Shown here: piece after piece, positions 1 to 7,671 of the stretch
Layout of the letters: each line of letters begins with the position of its first letter
How positions within the stretch are numbered: position 1 is the first letter of the stretch
NCBI GenBank assembly: GCA_021805735.1
Contig: JAJZEE010000006.1
Span: forward strand, 1 to 60,696
Direction of reading: 5' to 3'
DNA: 60,696 nucleotides
DNA from: Bacillota bacterium
Lineage (GTDB): Bacteria > Bacillota > Bacilli > Alicyclobacillales > SLC66
The notes under the pieces: model-generated
What the model was told of the DNA's origin: nothing
The model's input: only the letters and a program-made list of their open reading frames with translations
Databases searched by the model: none
Translations under genes and position numbers: made by a program

Positions 1-230
1 GTTGCAGTTGACCACGCTTCAGACATGGCTTTGCTTTCGCTGACCATAGTAGGTCGTAGAGGCTAGCCCCGCATCTTGGGGAGTCGGTTCCCCCTCACGG
101 GTACATTGTTAGATGGGCTTCAGACCCTGGGTTTGCTCCGACCCAACGCATGCCATCCTAGCCTTGGCGAGATGAGGTACTCGCCAACCACGTATCCGTG
201 GCTTCAATAAACAGCGCCTCATGGCGCAGT
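1..230 (+). ncRNA. Candidate HEARO/omega-type structured RNA, no adjacent IscB
   Basis: No reading frame is credible here, but hairpins follow one another closely: GCCCC/GGGG (66-81), GGG/CCC (115-127), GGGT/ACCC (129-144), GGCGAG/CTCGCC (166-185), CCACG/CGTGG (188-201) and GCGCC/GGCGC (214-227). The unpaired CCTCACGGGTACATTG at 93-108 resembles, from memory, the conserved ACGGGTA-type segment of IscB-associated RNAs. In that family the nuclease gene lies downstream of the RNA, but none follows; the next gene is convergent. The 5' end is cut by the window edge. It could instead be another structured RNA or a mobile-element end. A covariance search with the HEARO model would decide. Confidence 0.35.
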
Positions 231-309
231 GGACTAACCTGCCCTTTAGCGACAGAACCTCGTTCCCCAACAACGGCCACTTATGCGTGAGGGCACGAAC
301 AATCTCCGA

Positions 310-513
310 TCATCCCGCCCTGCTTCGACCCACAGACACACCGACCACGTGTACGACTCCATTTTCCGATGTACAGCGGCTACACCTTCGAGCGTGCTCT
401 AATGCAAGCGGGATGCCAAGAGCCGCTTCTATTCCTTGAAGTGGTTCAATATTGTGTCGCTCCCATTCGACCTGATCAGTCACGGGAATCCCGTCATCAT
501 CTACTTCGGGCAC
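310..513 (-). CDS. Small hypothetical protein (67 aa)
   Basis: This short frame begins 14 bp after the DNA glycosylase stop codon on the same strand. A GTG start is preceded at good spacing by AGGAGG, the main reason for calling it. The product is mostly polar and probably cytoplasmic, with a plausible amphipathic stretch (VEWERHNIEPLQGIEAALG) and a CSRC pair near residue 50. No signal peptide or membrane segment is visible. I do not recognise the family. It may be translationally coupled to the glycosylase gene, or it may be the remnant of a longer protein. Confidence 0.42.
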   Translation of the reverse strand: MPEVDDDGIPVTDQVEWERHNIEPLQGIEAALGIPLALEHARRCSRCTSENGVVHVVGVSVGRSRAG

Positions 514-527
514 GGCGCAGCCTCCTG

Positions 528-1304
528 CTATTCGGCGCTCGGGCACATAGCGCAAAGCGGGCACTCACGGCAACGCGGACGTTTTTTCAGGCACAGCGAG
601 TGGCCGAGCGCGTCGATCAGAGCGTGATATTGATTGTACAGAGCAACATCGGCCGTCAAGTGGCGCATGAAAAACGCGCGCAACTCATCGTACGTCGCCT
701 TTTCTTCCATGAGGCCAAGCCGGGAAAAAATGCGGCGGGTATAGGTATCGATGACAAAGGAAGGCTGATTGGCGGCATATAAAATGATATCGTCGGCGGT
801 CTCTGGACCGATGCCCCAAACGGCAAGCAGCCGCGCGCGCAGTTCGTCCGCCGGGAGCGCGAGCATGAGGCCCGCGTCGCCTGCGAACTCCGCTTCCACC
901 ATGGCGGCGAACGCCTGCAGTTTGCGCGCTTTCATGCGATAGTAGAGTGTTGAAACTATGCATTCCTCCACTTCTTCTATCGGCGTTTCACGCAGAGCGC
1001 GAAGAGACAGCCAGCCCTTTTCGCGCAAGCGGGCAATCGCCGTTTCAACGTTCTTCCAGGCCACATTCTGTACGAGAATGGCCCCGATAATCACTTCTTC
1101 CGGCGTGTCGGCCGGCCACCAACGGCGATCGCCGTAGTGCGCGAACAGCCGCTCGTAAATGTCCAATAGACGAGTCGTCACGATGCCATTTGCGCGACGT
1201 GTGTGGCGTTTCTGGACAGATGCCCCTCGCCCTGCGACTCGTCCGACCGTTGTCACTGCTTGCTCACTCATGGCGTACTCCCTTGTCCTCATTTGCTCAC
1301 TCAT
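528..1304 (-). CDS. Endonuclease III-related DNA glycosylase (MagIII-like)
   Basis: Helix-hairpin-helix GPD glycosylase with a C-terminal iron-sulfur cluster, expected to remove damaged (probably alkylated) bases in cytoplasmic base excision repair. The HhH region reads VWGIGPETADDI. The conserved catalytic aspartate lies in FVIDTYTRR. The lysine of bifunctional endonuclease III is Glu here (GPETAD), so a monofunctional glycosylase without lyase activity is expected, as in the COG2231/MagIII group. Four cysteines with spacing C-x6-C-x2-C-x5-C close the protein and should bind [4Fe-4S]. Two in-frame ATGs, at 1304 and 1271, have identical upstream sequences with GGGAG, giving 258 or 247 aa. Function within the superfamily is confident, substrate is not. 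Confidence 0.85.
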   Translation of the reverse strand: MSEQMRTREYAMSEQAVTTVGRVAGRGASVQKRHTRRANGIVTTRLLDIYERLFAHYGDRRWWPADTPEEVIIGAILVQNVAWKNVETAIARLREKGWLSLRALRETPIEEVEECIVSTLYYRMKARKLQAFAAMVEAEFAGDAGLMLALPADELRARLLAVWGIGPETADDIILYAANQPSFVIDTYTRRIFSRLGLMEEKATYDELRAFFMRHLTADVALYNQYHALIDALGHSLCLKKRPRCRECPLCAMCPSAE

Positions 1305-1317
1305 GGCGTACTCCCTT
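1260..1317. repeat. Direct repeat duplicating a ribosome site and start codon
   Basis: A 25-bp sequence occurs at 1260-1284 and again, identical, at 1293-1317, with a period of 33 bp. Read on the minus strand each copy carries AAGGGAGTACGCC followed by ATG AGT GAG CAA. Because 33 is a multiple of three, both starts feed the same frame and the longer product begins with two MSEQ copies. Confidence 0.9.
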
Positions 1318-1368
1318 AACAACATCAAGGGTGCGTCTTGAGCAAACAAGCGTTTCGTTAAAGTTCGC

Positions 1369-2922
1369 TCATTGGAACGTCCTGATCTGTTCCCTGAGCA
1401 GATATTTTTGAATCTTGCCGCTGGCGTTGCGCGGTAACACATCGACAAATACATACCGACGCGGACGTTTGTACCGTGCAAGCTTCGCATTGTCCCGACA
1501 GAACTGCTCCAGATCTTGCTCAGTCAACGACGAGTCCTTTCGCACGATGACTGCGACCACTCTCTTGCCCCACTTTTCATCCGGCTCGTCAATCACCGCC
1601 GCGTCCAATATTCCTGGGTGTTCGTAAAGTACATCCTCGACCTCGCGCGGATAAATATTCTCTCCGCCGCTGATAATCATATCGTCGACTCGATCTGCGA
1701 TCCATAGATAACCGTCTTCATCGACATACCCGAGATCCCCGGAATGGTACCAGCCCTTATACAGAACCCGCTCATTCAACTCATCGCGATCGTAGTACCC
1801 TATCATCATGCATGGACCCCGAACAATCACTTCACCAATCTCACCGATTCCCATACGATCCTCCGGATCGCTCGGTCCGTCCTCACGCGGTTGCACGACG
1901 CGAACCTCGTGGTTCAAACACGCCTTGCCCGCAGACCCAGCCTTCGGCAATTGTTCATCCTCGAACAGCATGGTGACCGCAGGCCCCATCTCGGTCATCC
2001 CGTAAGCCTGTATCAAATCAATCCCGAGTTGATCGTGACAGGCGCGCACAAGCGCCGGCGCCATCGGAGCGGCTCCGTACAGTCCTAAGCGCAAAGACCG
2101 CAGGTCATAGTGCCTAAGATCTTCTTGCAACAACATGTTCCACATTGTGGGCGCCGCGAAAAATAAAGAAACCTTCTCTGACTGAATCAACCGCAACACG
2201 ACGCTCGGATCAAAATGATGCAGGATCACGCTGCTGGCGCCGATATGCACACGCGGCAGAAACGCGCAATGCAGTTCTGCGCAATGAAACATCGGGCCGG
2301 TGACCAATCCGCGATCATTCCTGCCAAGATCTGTGGCATTAATGAGAATCAGGCTCTGCTCTACCATATCACGATGGCGATGCATGACGCCCTTTGGCCG
2401 ACCAGTGGTGCCGCTCGTATACATGATCCCGTAGACGTCGGTTTCCTCCACAATCACATTGGGGCGTGTATCTGCCGCCGCTGCGACCACTCGGTGATAA
2501 TCCACCGCATACTGCGGGACGTGCTCGTCAATAAACCAGAAACCAGTGTCCTGGAAGCGACCGTAAATCGCTGACAGTTTCGGCTCCACTGCGTGTTCAA
2601 AAATCACAACTTCAGGTTGCATTTCTGTCAATATGTACGAAATCTCCTCTTCGCCAAGACGAAAATTGATGGGATTGAACACTGCCCCCAGCTTGGCGCA
2701 GGCAAAGAATGTCGTGGCCAATTCCTCCGTATTGAACAGAACAGTAGAAACCCGGTTCCCTTTTTGCACTCCGGACGCCTGCAAGGCGTTTGCCAACCTG
2801 TTGACCTGCAGATCCCACTCGGCATACGTCCAGCGCACCCCGGAACGGACATCATAGATTGCCTCTTTCTCTGGGTACTTCTGAACCGTCTGCTCAAAAA
2901 TGTCACGAATCGTAGTATACAT
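1369..2922 (-). CDS. AMP-forming acyl-CoA synthetase (fatty-acid-CoA ligase type)
   Basis: Member of the ANL superfamily, 517 aa, cytoplasmic or membrane-associated. It should activate a carboxylic acid to an acyl-adenylate and then to acyl-CoA. Signatures in order: the adenylate-binding loop YTSGTTGRPKGVMH (about 175-190), YGMTEMGP (about 325), the GWYHSGDLGY and IADRVDDMIISGGENIYP hinge region (about 400-435) and the catalytic-lysine segment NASGKIQKYLL near the C-terminus. The ATG at 2922 was chosen because GGGAGG lies 11 nt upstream; an in-frame ATG at 2976 lacks a ribosome site. The gene is tandem to the ABC importer but has its own promoter with a palindrome. Chain length specificity cannot be read from sequence. 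Confidence 0.9.
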   Translation of the reverse strand: MYTTIRDIFEQTVQKYPEKEAIYDVRSGVRWTYAEWDLQVNRLANALQASGVQKGNRVSTVLFNTEELATTFFACAKLGAVFNPINFRLGEEEISYILTEMQPEVVIFEHAVEPKLSAIYGRFQDTGFWFIDEHVPQYAVDYHRVVAAAADTRPNVIVEETDVYGIMYTSGTTGRPKGVMHRHRDMVEQSLILINATDLGRNDRGLVTGPMFHCAELHCAFLPRVHIGASSVILHHFDPSVVLRLIQSEKVSLFFAAPTMWNMLLQEDLRHYDLRSLRLGLYGAAPMAPALVRACHDQLGIDLIQAYGMTEMGPAVTMLFEDEQLPKAGSAGKACLNHEVRVVQPREDGPSDPEDRMGIGEIGEVIVRGPCMMIGYYDRDELNERVLYKGWYHSGDLGYVDEDGYLWIADRVDDMIISGGENIYPREVEDVLYEHPGILDAAVIDEPDEKWGKRVVAVIVRKDSSLTEQDLEQFCRDNAKLARYKRPRRYVFVDVLPRNASGKIQKYLLREQIRTFQ

Positions 2923-2994
2923 ATGGACACTTGCCTCCCGAAGCACACTGAAATAAAGAACCGTGGCACTGCCCACTGTTCGCTTTGTATATTC

Positions 2995-3023
2995 AGTCTA
3001 TTTCGTTTGTATACAAATTGCAA
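2995..3023 (-). promoter_or_regulatory. Promoter with palindromic operator before acyl-CoA synthetase
   Basis: On the minus strand a -35 TTGCAA (3023-3018) and a -10 TAGACT (3000-2995) are separated by 17 bp. The spacer contains the perfect 12-bp palindrome TTTGTATACAAA (3006-3017). A half copy, TTTGTATA, recurs 21 bp away at 2985-2992. A palindrome inside the spacer is a classic repressor site, for example for TetR-type regulators of fatty acid genes. The regulator itself is not identifiable here. Confidence 0.45.
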
Positions 3024-3139
3024 TCGCGCGAGTCTGCGAGTCTGCGCCAACATTCACGTCCACCCGCAAAGCGCGAATACGCGCGCCTTCCACCAAACTG
3101 TCACCCCCTGGTTCACCCACAGCGAGCACATACCATCAT

Positions 3140-4042
3140 CTACCCTTTCACGCTTCCTGCGGTCAGGCCGCTGACGATATATTTTCCAAAGAACAGGACG
3201 ATCAGTACGGGCGGAATGGCTGACAGAACGCCTCCGGCCGCAATCTCGTTGTTTAAGTGCAGGTACTGTCCGCTCAGCGAATAGATGAAAAAGGGCAGGT
3301 TGTAGGCGCTGGAATCCGGACCGAGGACGAGCGGCAATATAAAGTTATCCCAGGACATCAGGAACGTCAACAAACCGGTTGCCAGCAGACCCGGAACCGT
3401 AAGCGGCAGGATGATGCGAATCAGCGAGACCAATCGGCTCGCCCCGTCCACCCGCGCCGCCTCCTCTAACTCGATCGGAATCGATGCAAAGTATCCCCGC
3501 ATAATCCAGATGACCAAACCGAGCGAAAACGAGGTGTACAAAATCACCATCAAGGTATTGGTGTCGTAAAGGTGCAGTCCGCTCAGGTAGGTGACCGTCA
3601 GGACATAAAAGGGAATAATCAGCGCTACCGTCGGCAACAGGTTGGAAGCCAGAAAGATCATCGTGATCGCATTTTTCCCGCGCATGCGCGCCCGCGCCAG
3701 CACATAGGCGGCCGCCGATCCAAAGACCAGATTTAGCACAGTGGTCGCCGTGGAGGCGATGACTGAATTGCGCAGGGCATGCAAGAAGCGATAGCTGATG
3801 CTGTCCGGGCTATAGTTGGTAAACATGATCGCATAATTATTCCAGGTAAACGGGGTGGGCAGCCAGGGCAAAGGATACGCGATGGTTCCCACGTATTGCT
3901 TGAGGCTTGTGATTACCAGAAAGTATAGGGGAGCGAGCGTCCACGTCAAGACCAGGAGGACGAGCGCGTACACGCCGATCCGGCTCCACTTGATTGTGCG
4001 CCGGGGGCGCGCTTGATGAGGTTGTGCGGCCATTGCGTCCAT
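3140..4042 (-). CDS. Carbohydrate ABC transporter permease, MalG type
   Basis: Inner-membrane permease of 300 aa with six hydrophobic segments. It has the MalG-type cytoplasmic EAA loop EEAARVDGASRLVSLIRIIL, which contacts the ATPase. A TAATG junction makes its start overlap the stop of the upstream permease by one base, and GGGAGG precedes the ATG. The frame remains open further upstream, but that sequence is the antisense of nothing useful and runs over the partner gene. It forms the import channel with the 4042-5040 product for a ligand captured by the 5152-6456 protein. Confidence 0.9.
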   Translation of the reverse strand: MDAMAAQPHQARPRRTIKWSRIGVYALVLLVLTWTLAPLYFLVITSLKQYVGTIAYPLPWLPTPFTWNNYAIMFTNYSPDSISYRFLHALRNSVIASTATTVLNLVFGSAAAYVLARARMRGKNAITMIFLASNLLPTVALIIPFYVLTVTYLSGLHLYDTNTLMVILYTSFSLGLVIWIMRGYFASIPIELEEAARVDGASRLVSLIRIILPLTVPGLLATGLLTFLMSWDNFILPLVLGPDSSAYNLPFFIYSLSGQYLHLNNEIAAGGVLSAIPPVLIVLFFGKYIVSGLTAGSVKG

Positions 4043-5040
4043 TAGAGTTCCTCCCGGTACAGACGTTTGATGTAAAAGTACGCGATGACAAGGGCGATGA
4101 GCCCGATGAGAAACGACACGGCCGAACCCATGCCAAAAGAGCCAAAGGAAAACGCCTGTTGGTACGCCTGAATCGAAAGTACAGGCAGGCCAAATTGCTC
4201 GAGAGTGAAAATGAGCGTAAACGCGCGCATGAGTTGCATGGTGCGCAGGATCAGCACGACCGTCAGAACCGGCGCGATGAGCGGCAAGGTAATCTGCCGA
4301 AACTGCCGCCAGGCGGAAGCGCCCTCGACCCGCGCCGCCTCGTAATATTCGTGAGGGATGGTTTGCAGGCCAGCCAGCACGAGGATGGCCACAATCGGGA
4401 GCGTTTTCCACTCGTCGCCAACAATGATCGAGTTCATGGCGAGGTTCGAGCCCAAGTAGGACAGCGCGTTTGACAACCAGGGAATCTGCGGGAACAGCGC
4501 CGACGGGTTGAGCCAGACGATCGGACTTTGAATCACATGCCATTGCAGCAAAAGATCGTTCAGCGCCCCAAAATTGTCGCCGTCAAAGATCATCCCCCAG
4601 AGCATGGCGTTGACCACCGTGGGGATGGCCCAGGGAATAAACACGATGACGCGAAAGATCCGGCGGCCAAAGAACGACTGATTCATGAGCACCGCCATCC
4701 CGATGCCTACCGTAACCTCGATGAAAATGGACACGACCCAAAAATACAGGGTCTCGCGCAACGCCTGCCAAAAACTCGGATTTTGCAACAGGGAGAGATA
4801 GTTTTGCAACCCAACCCACTGATTGCTGATGGTGCCCCGCCCGCCGAGAACGACGATACTGGTGTTGCCAAGGCTCATCTGAAAGGCAAACAGCATCGGG
4901 ATCAAGATGACCGCGACCAGGATCAGGAGGGAAGGCAGCAATAACAGATACAGCCAGAAGTATTCGCCTGAGAGCGTGCGAAATAACCGATGACGCAAAG
5001 TGGCGCGTTTTGGTGGGCTCTCCACGGGCATAGACGTCAT
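4042..5040 (-). CDS. Carbohydrate ABC transporter permease, MalF type
   Basis: Membrane permease of 332 aa with a hydrophobic N-terminal helix (about 30-55) followed by the CUT1 permease domain and an EAA loop YYEAARVEGASAWRQFRQIT. The ATG at 5040 is chosen because AAGGAG lies 6 nt upstream; an in-frame ATG at 5058 precedes that site and would hide it. It lies 111 bp after the binding-protein gene, with a large inverted repeat between. No ATP-binding subunit is encoded in the operon, so a shared MsmX-type ATPase elsewhere is expected. Confidence 0.9.
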   Translation of the reverse strand: MTSMPVESPPKRATLRHRLFRTLSGEYFWLYLLLLPSLLILVAVILIPMLFAFQMSLGNTSIVVLGGRGTISNQWVGLQNYLSLLQNPSFWQALRETLYFWVVSIFIEVTVGIGMAVLMNQSFFGRRIFRVIVFIPWAIPTVVNAMLWGMIFDGDNFGALNDLLLQWHVIQSPIVWLNPSALFPQIPWLSNALSYLGSNLAMNSIIVGDEWKTLPIVAILVLAGLQTIPHEYYEAARVEGASAWRQFRQITLPLIAPVLTVVLILRTMQLMRAFTLIFTLEQFGLPVLSIQAYQQAFSFGSFGMGSAVSFLIGLIALVIAYFYIKRLYREEL

Positions 5041-5061
5041 GATGTTCTCCTTACTCATTCT

Positions 5062-5104
5062 TCATGAAACGCACGAAGCCTCGGTGCGTTCGTGCGTTTC
5101 ATGA
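5062..5104. promoter_or_regulatory. Intergenic 16-bp perfect inverted repeat (hairpin)
   Basis: Arms at 5062-5077 and 5089-5104 are perfectly complementary over 16 bp with an 11-nt loop. No T-run follows on either strand. It sits between the binding-protein stop and the first permease start. In many ABC operons such a hairpin stabilises or partially terminates the message so that binding protein exceeds permease. That role is inferred. Confidence 0.7.
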
Positions 5105-5151
5105 GAATGTATGATATTCGTGGTTTTGATCGTCCTGTCAACGCGCTGTTG

Positions 5152-6456
5152 TTACTTGGGCAGCGACTCGATCTGTTGCACCATGTCGTTGGCCGCCGTT
5201 TTGACCGGTATCGTTCCGCCGATGGCTTCGTGTACGTACTGCTGGATGATGCTGCTGACCGTCAGGTAGTTGGAGACGGCCGGACGGTTGTACACCGCGT
5301 TCAGGTTTTGCTGATACACTTTGTACCAGGGATTCAGGTGTTTCTCTTGGGGCGAAGTGGCCACCGACGACCATATGGGCCACTCGCTGTGCAGGTGTTG
5401 CGCTTGCACGGCCGGCGATGTCGCAAACTGAATCCACTTCCACGCCCACGGCTTCAGACTCGCGGGAGTATTGGCGGCAATCGCGAGTCCCTGGAACCCG
5501 GAGATGCTCGCCGACAGTGTGGCCCGATTGGTGCCCGGCGCCACAGGGAATCCACTGACCACGCCCTGTCCCACGATCTTGGACTCGGACTTGTTGTTCA
5601 TGATCCCCGTGACAAATGTCCAGTTGGTGTTAAAAGCGGCTTGACCGGACGCAAACGCGTTGGCCGCGGTGGGTTCGTCGGCCGCCAGCGAGTTGGGGTT
5701 GGCGAGTCCGTCTTTGTACAGCATGCGCATCCACTCGAGCGCCTTAAGCGCGGCGCCCTGATTCATGATCGGTTGACCCTTCGCGTTAAACAGGTTGCCG
5801 TTTCCGAATTCCCCTGCGGTGCGCACATAGTCGCAGACCAGACCCTCCGCCTGCAGCCACGAGTCTTCATAGGGATACTGAACAATATGTTTGGCCTTGA
5901 GCACTTGCATCTGATGCAGCCACTGAGCCATGGTTTTCGGTCCGGATTTGAACCCCGCTTCGGCCAGCATCTTCTTGTTGTAATAGAAGTTTTGGAAGTT
6001 GGCCAGGAACGGCATGGCCATCACTTTCCCGCCGACCGACAAGCCGTTCCACACTGATTGCGGAATTCCCTTGGGATTCTTGATGTATTGGCGGATATAG
6101 TTGTTCAGCGCAACGGTGTATCCTTTGGCGGCAAATTCACCGGTCCAGATCAGGTCGGACAGCACCACGTCATACTGCGCGACAGGCGCCGCGGCCGACG
6201 TGAGAATGGCGCTGTGCAACTGGGGATACGGGAGATAAGTAAATTCGATGGTGACGTTCGGGTGCTCTTTATGAAATTCCGCTCCCATCTTATTCAGGAC
6301 GGCCGTGCTGTATCCCTGTTGACTCATGTACAAAACCTTTAAAACCACTGGCTGTGGCGCTGCCTTCGCCTTTGCCATCGCCGCGCTGCTTGCTCCGGTC
6401 AGCAATAGACTCGCGCTCATGGCGCTCATCAAGACCTTGGTCCACTTGTTTCTCAT
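5152..6456 (-). CDS. Extracellular solute-binding protein of a carbohydrate ABC importer
   Basis: Family 1 solute-binding protein of 434 aa. A Sec signal peptide is visible: RNKWTK, a hydrophobic core SAMSASLLLTGASSA, and likely cleavage after AMA (residue 28). There is no lipobox cysteine, which is unusual for a Gram-positive binding protein that must stay near the membrane. The mature domain opens with VVLKVLYMSQQGYSTAVLNK and contains typical lobes with many Trp residues. AGGAGGG precedes the ATG. It is the first gene of a three-gene importer operon and is divergent from an RpiR-type regulator and gluconate genes, so a sugar-acid or related carbohydrate ligand is likely but not proven. Confidence 0.88.
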   Translation of the reverse strand: MRNKWTKVLMSAMSASLLLTGASSAAMAKAKAAPQPVVLKVLYMSQQGYSTAVLNKMGAEFHKEHPNVTIEFTYLPYPQLHSAILTSAAAPVAQYDVVLSDLIWTGEFAAKGYTVALNNYIRQYIKNPKGIPQSVWNGLSVGGKVMAMPFLANFQNFYYNKKMLAEAGFKSGPKTMAQWLHQMQVLKAKHIVQYPYEDSWLQAEGLVCDYVRTAGEFGNGNLFNAKGQPIMNQGAALKALEWMRMLYKDGLANPNSLAADEPTAANAFASGQAAFNTNWTFVTGIMNNKSESKIVGQGVVSGFPVAPGTNRATLSASISGFQGLAIAANTPASLKPWAWKWIQFATSPAVQAQHLHSEWPIWSSVATSPQEKHLNPWYKVYQQNLNAVYNRPAVSNYLTVSSIIQQYVHEAIGGTIPVKTAANDMVQQIESLPK

Positions 6457-6594
6457 TCTCTTACCCTCCTGTTATGAAATACAGCTAACGCGTCCGCGAC
6501 GACGTGATCCACTCCCTGATCGGGTGGGTAATCGGTTTCATCTCGATCATCCCCATTTCTATCGATCACGTAAATGACGGGTCGTTCTGCTTGT

Positions 6595-6623
6595 ATACTA
6601 TATGACGCACTCCACTATTGCAA
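6595..6623 (-). promoter_or_regulatory. Promoter of the ABC importer operon
   Basis: Minus-strand -35 TTGCAA (6623-6618) and -10 TAGTAT (6600-6595) are separated by 17 bp. The -35 is embedded in an ATTGCAAT palindrome. Confidence 0.45.
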
Positions 6624-6705
6624 TAAGTTTTTTTCTAGAGTTATATCATTACGAAAAAAATTTTGATATACTTGACTTGCGGGTTTGGTATATTTACATT
6701 GCAAT
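6617..6705. promoter_or_regulatory. Pair of ATTGCAAT palindromes, candidate RpiR operators
   Basis: The palindrome ATTGCAAT occurs at 6617-6624, overlapping the importer -35, and at 6698-6705, overlapping the -10 and start region of the divergent regulator. The centres are 81 bp apart. Their placement on both divergent promoters suggests they are binding sites of the RpiR-type regulator encoded at 6763. This is inference from position and symmetry. Confidence 0.4.
6672..6700 (+). promoter_or_regulatory. Promoter of the rpiR-gluconate genes
   Basis: TTGACT (6672-6677), a 17-bp spacer and TACATT (6695-6700) lie 63 bp upstream of the regulator start in an AT-rich divergent region. Confidence 0.5.
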
Positions 6706-6762
6706 GGAGTTCTGAATAGTTGGTTGAACGTGTTGGGGATAGAGACGAGTCAATCGAGGTGA

Positions 6763-7623
6763 ATGGTGTTGCTGGACGGTACAGGGAGCATTTATACGCG
6801 GATCCGGGCCATGACAGAGAAACTGCCTGCGACAGAAGCGCGGATTGCGCGCTATATATTGGAACATCCAGATGAAGTGATTCGGCAGTCCATCACGGAA
6901 ATAGCCGAAACATGCGGTTGTGCGGAGGCCACGATCTTCCGGCTGTCAAAGCGGCTGGGGTTGCAGGGATTTCAGGCTCTGAAGATTGCGCTCGCCTCGG
7001 AAACGAGCGAACCATCCCTCGGTATTCACGAAGAAGTCCATGAAACGGACGCTATTCTATCTGTTGCTGAAAAGATATTCCGAGCGAATATACAGAGTAT
7101 CGAGGATACCCTCAGCTTATTGGACGCCGGTTTGATGGAGAAGGCGGTCTCTTTGATTTCCGGCGCGAGACGACTGGAGTTTTACGGTTGCGGCGGCTCC
7201 GCCATGCTGGCGCAAGACGGTTATCACAAGTTCATGCGCACGGGAATCCCTTGCATCGCGCAGACGGACAGTCACTTTCAGGTGATGTCCGCCGCATTGC
7301 TCGGACCTCAGGACGTGGTTATCGCGATTTCGCACTCAGGCACCAATAAAGACATCTATGAGGCTGTTGCAGTCGCCAGCTCCCGAGGCGCAAAAACGAT
7401 CAGCTTAACCGATTATTCCAAGACGCCCATCGGGAGGATTTCCGATGTCTGTCTTGTCGCCACGAGCCGAGAGAGCCGCTATCGGACGGAATCCATGGCG
7501 GCCCGGTTTGCCCAACTGAGCATACTGGATGCTCTGTATGTCGCTGTAGCGATCCGGCGACAACAGGAAACCATCACAAATCTCGCCGAAATCCGCAAGG
7601 TGATCGCAAAAAAACGCTTTTAG
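6763..7623 (+). CDS. MurR/RpiR family transcriptional regulator
   Basis: Cytoplasmic regulator of 286 aa. An N-terminal helix-turn-helix of the RpiR type occupies residues 1-77 (CGCAEATIFRLSKRLGLQGF is the recognition region). A C-terminal SIS phosphosugar-binding domain follows at about 125-255, with the glycine-rich YGCGGSAMLAQDG and SHSGTNKDIYEAV. It therefore should sense a sugar phosphate or phospho-sugar acid. It lies upstream of gluconokinase and 6-phosphogluconate dehydrogenase, so 6-phosphogluconate is a reasonable ligand. The start is uncertain: GAGGTG is very near the ATG, and TTG two codons later has better spacing. Confidence 0.9.
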   Translation: MVLLDGTGSIYTRIRAMTEKLPATEARIARYILEHPDEVIRQSITEIAETCGCAEATIFRLSKRLGLQGFQALKIALASETSEPSLGIHEEVHETDAILSVAEKIFRANIQSIEDTLSLLDAGLMEKAVSLISGARRLEFYGCGGSAMLAQDGYHKFMRTGIPCIAQTDSHFQVMSAALLGPQDVVIAISHSGTNKDIYEAVAVASSRGAKTISLTDYSKTPIGRISDVCLVATSRESRYRTESMAARFAQLSILDALYVAVAIRRQQETITNLAEIRKVIAKKRF

Positions 7624-7671
7624 CGCCTCCCAAGGGTAACCACCGAACCACGGTGCTGGGAAAACTGAAGT

